Source: Raphanus sativus
Taxonomy: Eukaryota; Streptophyta; Magnoliopsida; Brassicales; Brassicaceae
DNA length: 64,000 nt
Direction of reading: 5' to 3'
Assembly: GCF_000801105.2 (NCBI RefSeq)
Contig: NC_079516.1
Span: forward strand, 47,410,908-47,474,907
The translations under genes were made by a program, and so were the position numbers. Positions 23,573 to 35,611 of this stretch are shown here, one piece after another; within the stretch, counting starts at the first letter, position 1; every line of letters begins with the position of its first letter. A model generated the notes under the pieces. That model made no database searches. It saw nothing but the letters and a program-made list of their open reading frames with translations, and was not told the origin of the DNA.

Positions 23573-24790
23573 CTAAAACAGTTCCATAAGCTTCACGTCC
23601 TCTACATGGTTCAGAAAAATGCCAACTCTATAATCCCACTTAAACCCTCCCATTCCCTCGATTTGAACTCTTGTTATAGAGTTCTTGACAAAATTGTAGT
23701 AGTAAACATAGAAAGGTTCGGATGAAAAGGACGAAAAAACAAATTCATTTGTAGCCGTCACTCCAACAAAAGATACGAACCTCTTTACAGCTGGGGACCC
23801 CCACATAAGAGGTAATCTGAATTTACATTTAGACCATTCATGTTTTTCAGGGTCATCTAGAATCCATATCTCAAAACTTTTACTTCTTCCACTGATAAAA
23901 TAGTGCCTTGCGGCCTTTGTTGAAGCCAATTTTCCTTGGAAGTTTATCAGAGTTGCAAAATGCATTCCTCTCTCCGCGGCTCTAACAAAGCTGTACTTTT
24001 CAGATCTGACATCAAAGCAAACTATCATATCATCAACACTGGAACCACGAGCAGTGTAATACAAAACACCGTTGATGCATATGCTTGTTAACCCTGGAAA
24101 ATAATGGGGTATGCCGCATTCAATCAATCTCCATGTCATGTTCCCATTTCCTAGTGTAAGAACTTGATGGTCCACAACACTCTTCTCTAGCATGATCATT
24201 GCCAATACCTTGTGTTGTTTCTCAATAGGATCATACCCTAAAAACTTTATCTTCCTACTTCTCCTCCTTGTCTTCATTTTGGGTAAAGTGAAGGACTGTC
24301 TCGTGCTAGGGTTACATATCACCCATACAACCTCTCGATCATCGTTTATACATAAAAAGCCATTGACAGAACTAGATATAGTTTCGGCACGCTGAAAGGG
24401 GAAAGTCATATGATGATCAACGGCCGCTGTAGGAGAAGAATCTTCATCAACAACATTCTGAGGCTGAACTGATGAGAAGAAACTCACCTCCTTTTCTTTT
24501 TGGCAGTAGAACAGTAGCTGCTGGCGAGCCAAAGCTTTGGTCAAGAAGAACTGAGTGAAGTCAGAACCGCGAAGTACGGAGGCCCACTGCTTCGATACGC
24601 AACGACATCTCGCGATAGACTTCAGTGGCAGCCTCGAGAATATCTCGATGATGAGATCGATTGGGATCTTCAGTAGTAACTCGTCAATTGCACTAAGTCG
24701 TGAGCTGCGTCGACGGTTGGTTTGAGGAGAGTCCGAGACGTTGCGCCGCCGTGCTTTCATGGCTGACAGAGACGCTTGCTTCTTCATCAA
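23573..24790 (-). CDS. F-box protein with F-box-associated domain
   Basis: A single exon of 405 residues. After a basic N-terminus comes the F-box at about residues 35-75 (IPIDLIIEIFSRLPLKSIAR, CRCVSKQWASVL). A type 3 F-box-associated domain follows: NPSTRQSFTLPK, FLGYDPIEKQHKVLAM, FDVRSEKYSFV and a C-terminal FVGVTATNEFVFS region. By family knowledge it should bind SKP1 and deliver a substrate to an SCF E3 ligase; the substrate cannot be predicted. It is a close paralogue of the frameshifted gene at 15959-17189, and both copies lie head-to-head with a B3 gene. Its upstream region (24800-24960) aligns with the MULE-interrupted upstream region of the first copy. Confidence 0.85.
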   Translation of the reverse strand: MMKKQASLSAMKARRRNVSDSPQTNRRRSSRLSAIDELLLKIPIDLIIEIFSRLPLKSIARCRCVSKQWASVLRGSDFTQFFLTKALARQQLLFYCQKEKEVSFFSSVQPQNVVDEDSSPTAAVDHHMTFPFQRAETISSSVNGFLCINDDREVVWVICNPSTRQSFTLPKMKTRRRSRKIKFLGYDPIEKQHKVLAMIMLEKSVVDHQVLTLGNGNMTWRLIECGIPHYFPGLTSICINGVLYYTARGSSVDDMIVCFDVRSEKYSFVRAAERGMHFATLINFQGKLASTKAARHYFISGRSKSFEIWILDDPEKHEWSKCKFRLPLMWGSPAVKRFVSFVGVTATNEFVFSSFSSEPFYVYYYNFVKNSITRVQIEGMGGFKWDYRVGIFLNHVEDVKLMELF

Positions 24791-25033
24791 ACCCTAGACA
24801 GTTGGGAGAATACGCAAGTTAACCCGTCTGACCCGACTGTTAATATAAAGAAAAGGATTATTATCAATTGGTCGGTTGAAAAAAAAAGAGGTACACTTTG
24901 TGTCGTTTTAGTTTGATTGAAACGACACACATGGCATGCTTGCAGTTTATGTGTCGTTTGTCCATTAAGTGATTTATCTTATTTAGTTACATTTTTTCTT
25001 TTTGCATGTTTCATGATTTCTTTGGTACGAATG

Positions 25034-25084
25034 GTCTTGTACGTGGTACTTTTTTTTTTTGAGAAAAAAGTCTTGTACGTGGTA
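25034..25084. repeat. 15-bp direct repeat around a T-rich insert
   Basis: GTCTTGTACGTGGTA at 25034-25048 and 25070-25084, exact, flank C plus eleven to twelve T followed by GAGAAAAAA. It lies upstream of the B3 gene. Confidence 0.65.
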
Positions 25085-25405
25085 TTATGTTTTCTTTTTT
25101 GGTAGTTATTACAGATTTCAGATTATCTTCACTAAATAAAAAGAACAGAGTTGTCAAATAAGTAAGCATACAAAGCCACCCAAATTAATATGATTGGTTC
25201 TCCAAGAATCTCCTAAAATTAAATTAGTTTCTGTTGAAAATTATATATTTTTGTTGGCGATAATTAAAACTAACTATATGGGGGAAAAGATGTAACTTCA
25301 AACAGATTTGAGATTGTCTTCACCTAAACAAAAAGGACAAAGGAAATTAGAATTTATATGAGTCCGTTACGGAAAAGGTCATTATTAGTCTTATATCAAA
25401 CTCAC

Positions 25406-25417
25406 TATATATATAAA
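25406..25417 (+). promoter_or_regulatory. probable TATA box of the B3 gene
   Basis: TATATATATAAA lies about 100 bp before the ATG at 25515, a normal distance for a plant core promoter with a short leader. Confidence 0.5.
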
Positions 25418-25514
25418 GCACTGCTACTCTATTATCCTCCATCTTCTTATTGTTTGTCAAATATCTCGAAAGATTTGATTCATTGCCAAAAGAGAATCCT
25501 TCTCGTAGTTTCCG

Positions 25515-26633
25515 ATGACGAAAGATGGTGATGATAACCACGCCGAGGAGGGTTCCAGAGGTGAGAAGAGATGTCTTGATCTTCTGGCGAGGTTGCTTGA
25601 CTCTTACCGTGAGGAAGAAACAAGAAGTGTACGAGGAAAAGAAGAAGATGCTAGTGAATCTACGGAGATTTCATTAGGCATGCAAACGACTGATGAACGC
25701 AATAATCAACAAAACCCTACTAATATCCGTCAGGACACTGCTTCTTCTTCCTCGAGTTTGTCCTCTGTGGTGTCTCAAGAACCCGTCGTCAGAGCAGAGC
25801 CTCTTAGGGAAGTACAGCCTCCGGTCAGAAGGGTTACACCGGAATGGCTGATTACTCTGATGAGAAGAGTAAGAGGTGCCAACGCCAAGCTGGTGATTGA
25901 TAAGACGATTCAGACGAGTGATGTCAACCCTAACCAAGGACGTCTCTTGGTTCCCTTTAACCAGATAATAGAGATGGACTTCTTGAACGAGGCAGAGTTG
26001 CACATTATAGATGACCATCAAAGAGATAATAATAATAATAAAGGTCTTGATGTGATCGTGGTCGCATCCGATGGTACAAGATGGAATGCTAAACTAAGGA
26101 GATGGAATATGACCCGTCCGAATTACGCCTTATGTTCAGGATGGAACGGCGTCGTCCGCGATGCCGTGCTGAAGAACAAGGTAGGGCAGATTTTTAGCCT
26201 ATGGTCATTCCACTCCCAAGATGGGACGAAGCTCTATCTAGCCTTCTTTGATCCGCCTCCAGCTAGAGAGTTATCTCCATGTGAAGTGGCACTCAGGCAA
26301 CTTCCTCAACTTCCAACGGGAAGGAGAACTCCTCGAGTTTGTGTTTCATCTTCTTCTCCACCAAGAGTTTCCGGCAACCTCGGCCAATGCATGCTAGATC
26401 CAAACCAACCATTGGTTCAAGAGATGGCTCGTCTTGAAGTTGAACAAGAGATGCATGATGGGAGGACTTCACTTGAGTCAGTCACAGAGACGATGACGAC
26501 GGTGGACCTAGATATACCACTGGTTCCAGTGCGAACGGAGACGGCTTCTCTTGAAGCTGTACAAGAGACCTCACAGGAATCAGCCAGAGAGACGACGACG
26601 GTGGATCTCGAGCTCAGGCTGTGGTTTCAGTAA
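25515..26633 (+). CDS. B3-domain (DUF313) protein with C-terminal EAR-like motif
   Basis: A single exon of 372 residues beginning MTKDGDDNH. Residues 1-110 are low-complexity, acidic and Ser/Gln-rich. The segment at about 115-255 matches the plant DUF313/B3 family: PEWLITLMRRVRGANAKLV, IQTSDVNPNQGRLLVPFNQI, then FSLWSFHSQDGTKLYLAF. Such proteins are nuclear B3-fold DNA-binding or DNA-binding-like factors. The C-terminus carries a repeated theme, TTVDLDIPL then TTVDLELRLWFQ; LELRL fits the LxLxL EAR repression motif. It pairs head-to-head with the F-box gene at 23573-24790. In Arabidopsis B3 genes of this type lie near PARG (At2g31862, memory). The target DNA is unknown. Confidence 0.85.
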   Translation: MTKDGDDNHAEEGSRGEKRCLDLLARLLDSYREEETRSVRGKEEDASESTEISLGMQTTDERNNQQNPTNIRQDTASSSSSLSSVVSQEPVVRAEPLREVQPPVRRVTPEWLITLMRRVRGANAKLVIDKTIQTSDVNPNQGRLLVPFNQIIEMDFLNEAELHIIDDHQRDNNNNKGLDVIVVASDGTRWNAKLRRWNMTRPNYALCSGWNGVVRDAVLKNKVGQIFSLWSFHSQDGTKLYLAFFDPPPARELSPCEVALRQLPQLPTGRRTPRVCVSSSSPPRVSGNLGQCMLDPNQPLVQEMARLEVEQEMHDGRTSLESVTETMTTVDLDIPLVPVRTETASLEAVQETSQESARETTTVDLELRLWFQ

Positions 26634-27448
26634 GAGATTCCTTGGAAAGACGGCTATGCTATATATGTGACTTAACCTTTAGCTCTTTGTTACCGTGTCA
26701 CCCAAGTAGTTTCTTTTTTTAGGCTTTCAAATGTTTTTTTTTTTGGTTTTGTTTTGTCCATTACTCTAGAGTGGTCGTTATAAGAGATTCCTTGGAAAAC
26801 AGCATTGCTACGTGACTTCATCTTTGTTTATTCTTGACCCTAGCTCTCTTTGCCGTGTCACCCAAGTAGTTTCTTTCTTTAGGCATTCAAAGGATTTTGG
26901 GTTTGTTTTTGTCCATTACTCAGTGTTGTAGCTACCTTGATATATGAATGTGTGAAAATAATGTGTAATTATGAAAAATACTTATATTTCGAACTGGTGT
27001 GATTATGTATTCTTTTAGTTCTCTTCGTTCTTGGAAACAGATATTTTACCAATAGACAAACCGTTTGAAACAATCAAGAACATGTTTAGGGGGGGGGGGG
27101 GGGGGGGGAGTCAAGACCGCTCATGCTGATGAAGAGGAGAGGAACCATTGGCTGGAAACTCGGAGTAAAACATATTTTATTGTTCTTAAGTAAAACATAT
27201 TTTTTTTATTTTCCTCATTCTGTGCTATTTTTTGGTCATAAAGGATTTGTTGAAGGTGTTTTGGAGATCGGGAGATGTGTCCCACAATATTTTAAGTCCA
27301 ATTTAAACATATTAAATTGGTTTAAGTTATTTTAAATTAGTTAAAATCAATATAAGTTGATATAATTCAATCTAAACTGATACAAATGATTAATCAATTA
27401 ACATTATAAATTTTTAAAAAATTCTGATTTCATTTTAAACCTTTTATA
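26634..27448. other. 3' flank of B3 gene, no gene
   Basis: Holds the repeated 3' block of the B3 segment, a run of 20 G at 27089-27108, and a 28-bp stretch near 27141-27168 identical or nearly so to part of the last exon of the DUF936 gene (about 29670-29697). No coding frame is supported. Confidence 0.6.
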
Positions 27449-28099
27449 TCTATATTATTAAAGTTGTAGTACAAAATGGAGATGTTTGGATACAAGGATA
27501 GGAGTATTAAAAAGAATTAAAGTGTTTGGAAACATGGATTGTAGTCTTTTAAAAAAAAAAATTGTTTGGAAACAAAGATAGTAGTATTAAGCAAAAAAAG
27601 TAATGGGCTTAAAGTTATTAAGTCCATTATAAAAAATGTTGTCAATATATATAAGAAAAATATAATACAAAGCCCGATTTGAAATACCAACTCCAATTAT
27701 AGTTTTTATATTTCATATTAAGTTTTAAAAATATAATATATGTAATTATCTATATAATGGTACCTATAAAATATCTATATTATTAAAGTTGTAGTACAAA
27801 ATGGAGATGTTTGGATACAAGGATAGGAGTATTAAAAAGAATTAAAGTGTTTGGAAACATGGATTGTAGTCTTTTAAAAAAAAAAATTGTTTGGAAACAA
27901 AGATAGTAGTATTAAGCAAAAAAAGTAATGGGCTTAAAGTTATTAAGTCCATTATAAAAAATGTTGTCAATATATATAAGAAAAATATAATACAAAGCCC
28001 GATTTGAAATACCAACTCCAATTATAGTTTTTATATTTCATATTAAGTTTTAAAAATATAATATATGTAATTATCTATATAATGGTACCTATAAAATAT
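27446..28099. repeat. 325-bp near-perfect tandem duplication of a Helitron 5' end
   Basis: The unit at 27446-27770 is repeated from 27771 to about 28099. I saw no difference between the copies when reading them side by side. Each copy begins with the Helitron 5' terminus TCTATATTATTAAAG. Confidence 0.9.
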
Positions 28100-29118
28100 T
28101 ATTAATTATATGATTACTTATATGATGGTACGTATAAAATACAATTAATTATATGGTGAAAATATACGATATATAATAATGACAACGGATGGGTTTTCGG
28201 ATACCCATACGGGTTTGGTTCTGATCGGTTTTCGAGTTCAAAGATTTCAGTCCTATTACGATGTTTCTAAATTTTTGTTTGAGTTTGATTCAGATCTTTG
28301 CAGGTTTGGTTCGGGTTTGGATAACCCATTTAAATTATTTTTAAAGTTTTAAATCACTATATATTTTAAATTTCTCAAAATCTTTAAATAAAATAAAATA
28401 ATACCTATAAATTTAAATAACATATGTCAGAATACCTAAGCTTAACATAACATTTGGGTTGATTTAAAATTATGAATACAAAATCAATAATTATTTTAAG
28501 TATTTTTGGTGATTTGAATATACTTTAACTATTACAGATATTTATTTTTGACTATTTATATATATATTTTTAAGTATTTTAAACCAAATATAAAAGTATC
28601 ATTGTTAATGTTTTATATATGTTATATAAATCTAAAAATAATTAATATATATATATATAAGTATATAAATCTATTTAGATAAATTCAGGTACCCGAATCT
28701 TTCGGTTCGGACTAGATTCGGTTTTTTAAATAACAAAATTTTGAATAATTTGAATATTTAATCAATTTATGTTCGGGTTTTGTACTATATTTTCGGATCG
28801 GTATCGGTTATGTTCCTTGCCAAATCCTAATAATTACATAAAAAACAAATATCATCATATTTTTCAAAATATGCATCCGTGCACCTAGATCAAAGTCTAT
28901 AATCATTTATTTTAACAACAAGCTAAATAAATATGTTGATTGGAGAGAGAATAAAACAAAGCTAGAGAAATATATAGTTTACGAGAGACACTCTATGTGT
29001 CGAATTTATTATAAAAATGTTTTATTAAGATAAATATATTCTTTAATTACAAAAAATAATATATTTCATAAAAGTAAAAAATAATACCCGCGCTTTCGAA
29101 GCGCGGGTCAAAATCTAG
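27449..29118 (+). mobile_element. non-autonomous Helitron
   Basis: It starts A^TCTATATTATTAAAG and ends with the hairpin CCCGCGCTTTCGAAGCGCGGG followed by TCAAAATCTAG^T, the canonical Brassicaceae Helitron end. Insertion between host A and T leaves no target duplication. No Rep/helicase frame is present. The 5' 325 bp are doubled, so two potential 5' ends exist (27449 and 27774). Confidence 0.88.
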
Positions 29119-29444
29119 TAATTAATTAAAATACTTTCTAATTAAAAAGTAATATATGATATAAATAATAAATAAACAAATAATTTGTTAACGCATAATC
29201 TTCATCTATTAACAACAAGTACATGATTCATACTAAAATGATAGAATACAATTACTTTTCTTTAAAATGATTATTTTTTATTTAATAACTCGAATTAGAT
29301 AATATAATGATTTAACTATGAAATACACACATTTATATTAAATTAAAATGTTGAAAAATCTCAAAGTTCGGCAACTATGAAATTAAACACTCCCAAATAT
29401 AACATTAAATTCTTACAAATGAAAAAAAATCCTGAAGGATTATG
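29119..29444. other. AT-rich spacer 3' of DUF936 gene
   Basis: No feature beyond low-complexity AT-rich DNA; it probably includes the 3' UTR of the minus-strand DUF936 gene. Confidence 0.5.
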
Positions 29445-31544
29445 TTACATTGTTTCTCCAATGGCAGATTCTATATGTCTAAGTAGAAACCGTTGCAGCT
29501 TCTTTCTTAAATCTTCGACTTTCTCACTGATTTCACCTCTGTTTGAGATCAGATCATCGAGCCAACAGTTTACTGCTTTAAGGTTGCCTATCAGTGAGTC
29601 TTTTCCATTTGCTTCTTCATTCTTCACAAAGAATGACCATTTCTTCAGTGAGTTCTCCAAATACTTCAAGAACCATTGGCTGGAAACTCGGAGTAGCTCC
29701 TCCGCTAAACTCAGCGACTCTTTTAACCTGTTTTTACCTTCTAAGTTACTTCTCTCAGAGACAAAACAATGTTTCGCTGAAGGCAGTTTCAGGCCCTTGT
29801 AAGTTTGGTTTCTTGGACTTGTTGTCGTCTCCTTGGGACTTAGTTTCTCAGAGGATTTTTGAATAACAATGTAGTGATGATGATGGTCTCCGGGAGAAGC
29901 AGCATCATCTTGTTTTTCAGGCTCTTTGAATAAGTTGAATTGGGAAAAACCCGTCACTACTGCATCTTGAACCCAAACTGCTGCATTTTTCTTACCTGCT
30001 GATCTACACGAACCGTTGTGAGTAAGCAACAGACAGAGTGCTTGGCCTGTGTTCTGTGTACTGTGGTAGATGTCCAAGAACCGGCGCACAACTTGTCCCG
30101 CTGATAAATGTTTAAAAGAGTCGCATAGTTCAGCGAAGGACCTGGAGAAACATAAGCTAAGATAAGTTATGATCAGTAACAGAAGCTTGTTAGTGATAGA
30201 GGATAAACATACTGTAAACTTAGCAGAACAGACTCCATGGCAGATGCTTCCTCTAGTGCTTTTACTGCGGCCTTTACTGCTACTTGTCTATGTGACGAAA
30301 CTTCCTAAAATAAGAGATTGAAGACACACATGAGTACTAAAGAGTTGCTAGAACTTGAAGATTGATCCAAAAACTGTTACCTTTCCAAGCGATTGAATGG
30401 TTTTGGGGAGTCCAGTCCATGAGATTCTCTGGTCAGACCAAGTCCTGTGACTTGAAGGCAGCTTATAATACGCAACTGATGGAGTCACTGCCTTTGACAA
30501 CGGCTTGATACCATCTTTTGGAGATTTGGATATGGCTACAGGTGATGCAGGCTTAACCACGTTTCTGTTTCTTAAGGTAGGGGTTTCGCAGTTAAGGTGC
30601 TTTGATGGGGACTCATTCTTTGGCAGATTCTTATCACTCAAGACCTGAAAAAAGAATCATCGTGGGAATTAATAAAGATTGTAAACAGTGAATGACAATA
30701 TATAAAATAAGTAACGTTTAATGCCTCTCAATTCTAGGGTTAAGTTTCACTCATATGTATCAATCTCAGACCATTGTAATAACTTAAAGAACAAGAAACC
30801 AAAACTTTGAAGACAATATTAAGTTGTTGCATATCTAAAAGAAGATACAAAAACTATGGGGTTTGGTTTCACTAACAAGTATCAATCTCTCAGACCATTG
30901 TAGTAACTTAAAGAACAAGAAACAGAGGAAGAAGAGGTGAAAGATGTTACCAATTTGGGTTTGAGACGTGGGGAAGAAGAAAGAAGCAACGCGGCGTCAC
31001 GGCGGCGAGTCACCGGAGGACTAGTATGATCCCAACAACTCCGTCTCGCGGAATCCAAGCTAAACCTCCTCGTCTCACCACCGAGATTCTTCTTCTTCTT
31101 CTTATTCTCCTTGGTCGTCGTATCAACCGAGACCCGAGGAAAATCAAGAAGCAAGTCGCTAGAGACGAGATCGCTAGGGTTTCCAACGCACGTCCGCCGC
31201 TTCGGGACAGGCTTAAGCCCACGGACGACGGGAACAGGACACCCTTTCTCGACGTGTAGACCGCCGCGGATGTAAACGAACTGTCCCAGCTGTAACTCAT
31301 CGGAGCGTATCAGATCGGCGTCGTCGGCGGCGGAAACGGCGACGTAAGCGGCGTGGAGAGAGTCGGAGACTTTGACGAAGAACCGTTCGCTGCGCCACTG
31401 GTTGTCGGAGAGACAGGGGACGATCTCTATGACCTGGAGGAGCGGGAAACGGTGCGAAGAAAACAACGGCGGAGAAGAAGGAGTGACTTTTCCGGCGGCG
31501 AGTTCGAGGAGGTTGGAGAGAACTCCGGGAGTGAGGGACGCCAT
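29445..31544 (-). CDS. DUF936 family protein
   Basis: Four minus-strand exons, 31544-30951, 30644-30381, 30304-30213 and 30141-29445, sum to 1647 bases (548 residues). The start MASLTPGVLSNLLELAAG is the invariant beginning of plant DUF936 proteins; the 23 codons upstream in frame are not conserved. The N-terminal DUF936 module includes LQVIEIVPCL, DNQWRSERFFVKVSDSLHA and ELQLGQFVYI, a pattern consistent with an OB-like fold. The middle is Ser/Lys-rich, and the C-terminal half (AAVKALEEASAMESVLLSLQ onward) is helical. Molecular function is not established; some relatives have been linked to the cytoskeleton or development. Position matches At2g31920 (memory). Confidence 0.9.
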
Positions 31545-33855
31545 TGAGTGTCGAAGGGGGAAGGTAGCATCTTTGGGGGAGAAGGAAGAGGAGGAGTGTG
31601 TGGGGAATCTCAAGAGAGATGTCTCGGGGAGTGTGGAGATTTTGTCGGTTATTATGGCGGGAAACAGACAGTTTTGTCAGAATGCTAAAAAAGACTCTCT
31701 CTCTGTCTTGGAGATTTGGAAGGTTGCAGGAAGCTTTTGTTGCTTGCAGGTGTAAAGCACGAGGACTTATTTTAAAAATAATTGTTTTTTTATTTGTTTC
31801 TTTTGAAAAATCCTAAATGCATACTGTAGATTTGGATTGAATTAGTTAAGCTAACTAGTATCTAGGAGAGTGATAGAACTGGGAACTATTATTTGCAGTG
31901 GTGAGGGGGTATCCGGCCCCATTCATACGGTTAAACAGCAGACCATAGTGGTAGACTGTTCTGTAAATATTTTTGGATTTGGTATGTCAATCTAGTACTA
32001 TATCTTATAGGTTTGATGTGATAATATTAATAGGTTATCCCTTATATATTATTTTAGGAGCATTAGAAATAAGTAACCTTTAACTCATGTGTGATTTACA
32101 AATGTGTCATTTCCTAGGTGTCATCACCACAAGCTCTCTCATCATCTATTTTCAAAACCTCTTAGTTAACTAGACTAATTACAATAACTTGCCATTAGTC
32201 ATTATATTGAAACTTAACTAATATACTCTAAACTTTTACTTATTGACTAACCAAATAAATCATGTCTACGATTTATGGTTTCAGTTATTATTTACCATAT
32301 GCTATTACACGGTTTAATTATGATGCATTCCATTATTCTTTACATGGTTTTCGCATTATTATTTACCAAACCAAAAATATGGTAAATACGATTGTTTGTT
32401 TCGGTCTTACCAGAGACCAAAAATACTCTAGAACATACTCTATTATACAGTTTTTGGTTTTCATGATTAAATCGTACATGGTTAAATACTATTTTGACTA
32501 TTAGATGACTTTTTATGAAGTTTACAATGTTTTTCACTATACAACCAATACAACCGTTAAAAACATAGTTTAAAATCATTACACTTAAATAGAATATTTC
32601 AAAAGCATAGTTTGAAATTATTATAATTGAGTAGAATATTTTGTTATCATCAAACGATCCAGAATCATTATTTTCATGTGATATTAAGCGATTATGTATT
32701 TTGTATGATTCGATGCTCTAATATACTAAGTCATTCATATTTGAGGCTCTGAATCATATGGTTTCCCTAAGTATATAAAATACAATTTCGGACCAATGAT
32801 GATGACATGTTGTAACTTAAAACCATAATATAAAATCGTAATAAAACTGGATGGTTTGATTTGATGAAATCAAACCATCCATTTATGTAATCATCAAAAT
32901 CATTGTAAGTTATGTTTTAATGCTGATTTTAAATTAGTCAAGTTTGATGCAAGTTATTTTTAAAAGAATCTGATTACTGAAAAAATTAAAACGTACGTTT
33001 ACGGTCATTTATTCAGCCTGATGTATTTTCGTAAAGTTAGAACTATGAATTCTCAATCACAGAGTTCCTTACTGTAAAAACCCACATGATTTTGAAAAAT
33101 CTTCCTATGTTAATTATATCATCAATAGCTTAATTATGCCTTTGATTCGTTTATAATAATAAAAGATCTTCAATCCTTTGTCAATCACGTATGAATATTT
33201 CTGGTTTGGAATTGTATTCTCCTCTATTTATCATATTTTAGGAATGCAAAACCCGTTATGACTACATATTGATTGTATTCCAAATTTTAAAAATAATTTT
33301 GACATAGTATTATTATTTCATATGCACCGTCGAATCATACAAATATAGAAAATACATGTGATTGACACTAATTGACCATTTATCTTTTGAGAATTCAATC
33401 ATGCGAGAAATTGGTTATTTTAGTATTTAATGTGATTGTATATTAGATTAAATGTGAAATGCTATCATATAAAGAATAACTTTTAATGTTAAACTTTATT
33501 ATCATGCTTTAGTCAAACTTCCCTTCTTTTTATTTTTATATATTCTCAAAAATAAAAAGATGTAAAATATAAATGACATAGTGATGTAAAATATAAATAC
33601 ATTTTATTTATTTTTGAGAATAATAACTAATTTTATATAAATTTTTGATTACTCATATAAATTCACTCCTATGATCTATACTTCAAGTACACACAACCAA
33701 TAACACAAGTTTTTTTTTTTAAAGCGAAGCTTATCTTATATAGATATACACAATCTCCTCCAATCATTCATTATAAAATATATAGTATTGAGACTATGAC
33801 TTTTATATTTTCAATATATATATATTAAAATTTATAAATTTTTTAGTTCATTCAT

Positions 33856-33883
33856 CCTGCGCATGGTGCAGGTTATCACCTAG
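33856..33883 (+). mobile_element. candidate Helitron 3' terminus
   Basis: A CCTGC...GCAGG hairpin is followed by TTATCACCTAG, as in Arabidopsis ATREP-type Helitrons. The next host base is G, not the expected T, and I could not place the matching 5' end. Confidence 0.4.
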
Positions 33884-34354
33884 GTTATTTTATTTTGTGA
33901 GGAGATTGGCATTACAATCACCAACATACAGAGATATATATGGGCAGTCTTCTAAAAAGCGGACGCCTAGCCGCTGAAACACCCGATTACTAATCGGTCC
34001 AGTAACCGATTAATAGGCCCATTTCTATAGTATAACGTAGAAAGACAGACCATTTATTGCGCCAATAGCTATAACAAATTTTATATCCAAACAGATAGAG
34101 GATGAAGACTTTTTTTTTTTGAGGATGAGACTTGGGTCGTTCATATATACAAAGGAGGACATACACACTCTACTCAATCTTAAAATGTTTAGCGTAGATA
34201 TGCAAACCAACCCAAATACTGAATATATAATATCCAACAAATTGATTGTCTTTTCTTTTACTTCTTATCCACACACCTTGAATTTCATTACAGTTGAGGA
34301 ATCTTGAAAAGCAACGTAACAAACAGAAATAATGGTTCAAATATGGGATATCAG

Positions 34355-34398
34355 TCCTCACTCAATCTTTTTTTTTGTAACACATCCTGACTCAATCT
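34355..34398. repeat. 14-bp direct repeat around a poly(T) insert
   Basis: TCCTCACTCAATCT at 34355-34368 and TCCTGACTCAATCT at 34385-34398 flank a 16-bp insert of eight T followed by GTAACACA. Confidence 0.55.
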
Positions 34399-34657
34399 AA
34401 AATATGGTTTCCTCAGATATCATAATTGCCTTTGAATCCTTTTAAGTGTTCTTGGAGTTTATGAGAGAATGGATAGTACTTGGAATGGAGGAGGAATAAG
34501 AGCTAGGGAAGGGGTTATATACAGAATCCAGAATACATATTTGTTTGACTTGGGTGAAGGTCTTAACAATCAAAACTGAAGCTCATCTTTTGGAACGAAA
34601 TAGGAAATATAGTTATCTATTCAATCGAAGTACTTTAAAAAGTAATGACCGAGTTAA

Positions 34658-35334
34658 AAGCATCTCCAAGAATTCATTTATAGCTTCAAATATAATTTCT
34701 TGTACATTCCAAAAGCAATTTTAAAATTTTAATACCTTAAATTTTAAGATTTTGTACAATTGAACTTCAAATATAAGGTTTTAAGGCTTTATAGTACAAA
34801 ACCTTATATAAAATCTTATTTTGCATATTTTTCTATGTGTTTAGCTTTCAAATAAAGTTATTAATTTTCTTATTTAATCATTTTAAGCCCTTTTTAATAC
34901 AAAATATTTAATTAACACTACAACAGATATTATGCAAAGATAATATTACAGCAAACAAATACAAAATACAAGAAACTGAAAATACAAAAAAAACATATGA
35001 ATATTACATAAAATAAAATATAGGATAATTATGGAGGTAATAATAATGAATAGTTATGTAGTTTATTTAAATTTAATGATTCAGTTTGTATATTTTTATT
35101 TAAATGAAATTGTTTACTATTATATAATATTCCTTTATTAATTTTTTATAATAATTGTGTTGGATATTTAAAATTTATTGAAAAATATGTTTCTAGTTGA
35201 GTTTTGTTAAACATAAGAACAATTATATAAATATAAAAGTTTTAAGGTTTTTATAAAGTTTTACTTTTGCAGAAAACATCCTCAAACCTTGTTTTGGAGG
35301 TTTTTATCGAAAAAAAGAACTTTTGGAAATGTTG
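34658..35334. mobile_element. PIF/Harbinger-like MITE (677 bp)
   Basis: Imperfect terminal inverted repeats (AAGCATCTCCAAGAATTC against CAACATTTCCAAAAGTTC, 13 of 18 matching) are flanked by TAA at 34655-34657 and 35335-35337. The interior is AT-rich and non-coding. Confidence 0.45.
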
Positions 35335-35401
35335 TAATGAACATAAATCATCCCTTATTGCCAAAATTTTCGATAATCCAGCGGTAATTTCTAGCGGGTG
35401 A

Positions 35402-35611
35402 GAGCATCTCCAACCCCACTCCATAATTTACTCCAAAATTAAAAATGGAGTTGGAAATAGAGTGAAAAATAGAGTGATGACCAAAAAATAAAAGCATTAC
35501 TCTATAAATGGAGTAATGCTTTTATTTTTTGTTCATTACTCCATTTCTCACTTCATTCCAACTCCATTTCTCAATTATGGAGTAAAATATGGAGTAGGGT
35601 TGGAGATGCCC
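35402..35611. mobile_element. palindromic MITE with GAGCATC ends
   Basis: 210 bp starting GAGCATCTCCAACCCCACTC; the two halves are almost fully complementary, meeting near the AAAAGCATTACTC / GAGTAATGCTTTT centre at about 35505. TGA flanks both ends (35399-35401 and 35612-35614), as in PIF/Harbinger-type TNA duplications. Confidence 0.8.

Larger units (their letters stand above)
31760..34654. other. gene-free AT-rich region with transposon relics
   Basis: No supportable gene in about 2.9 kb. A Helitron-like 3' terminus is noted separately. Short T-rich inserts with direct repeats occur at 34098-34133 and 34355-34398. Confidence 0.55.

Noticed and set aside
31372..31755. 127-residue plus-strand ORF antisense to DUF936 exon 1
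   Set aside because: No domain, and it overlaps a conserved exon on the other strand.
35344..35404. Coding potential around the palindromic MITE
   Set aside because: Only short frames; the signal is explained by the inverted repeat.
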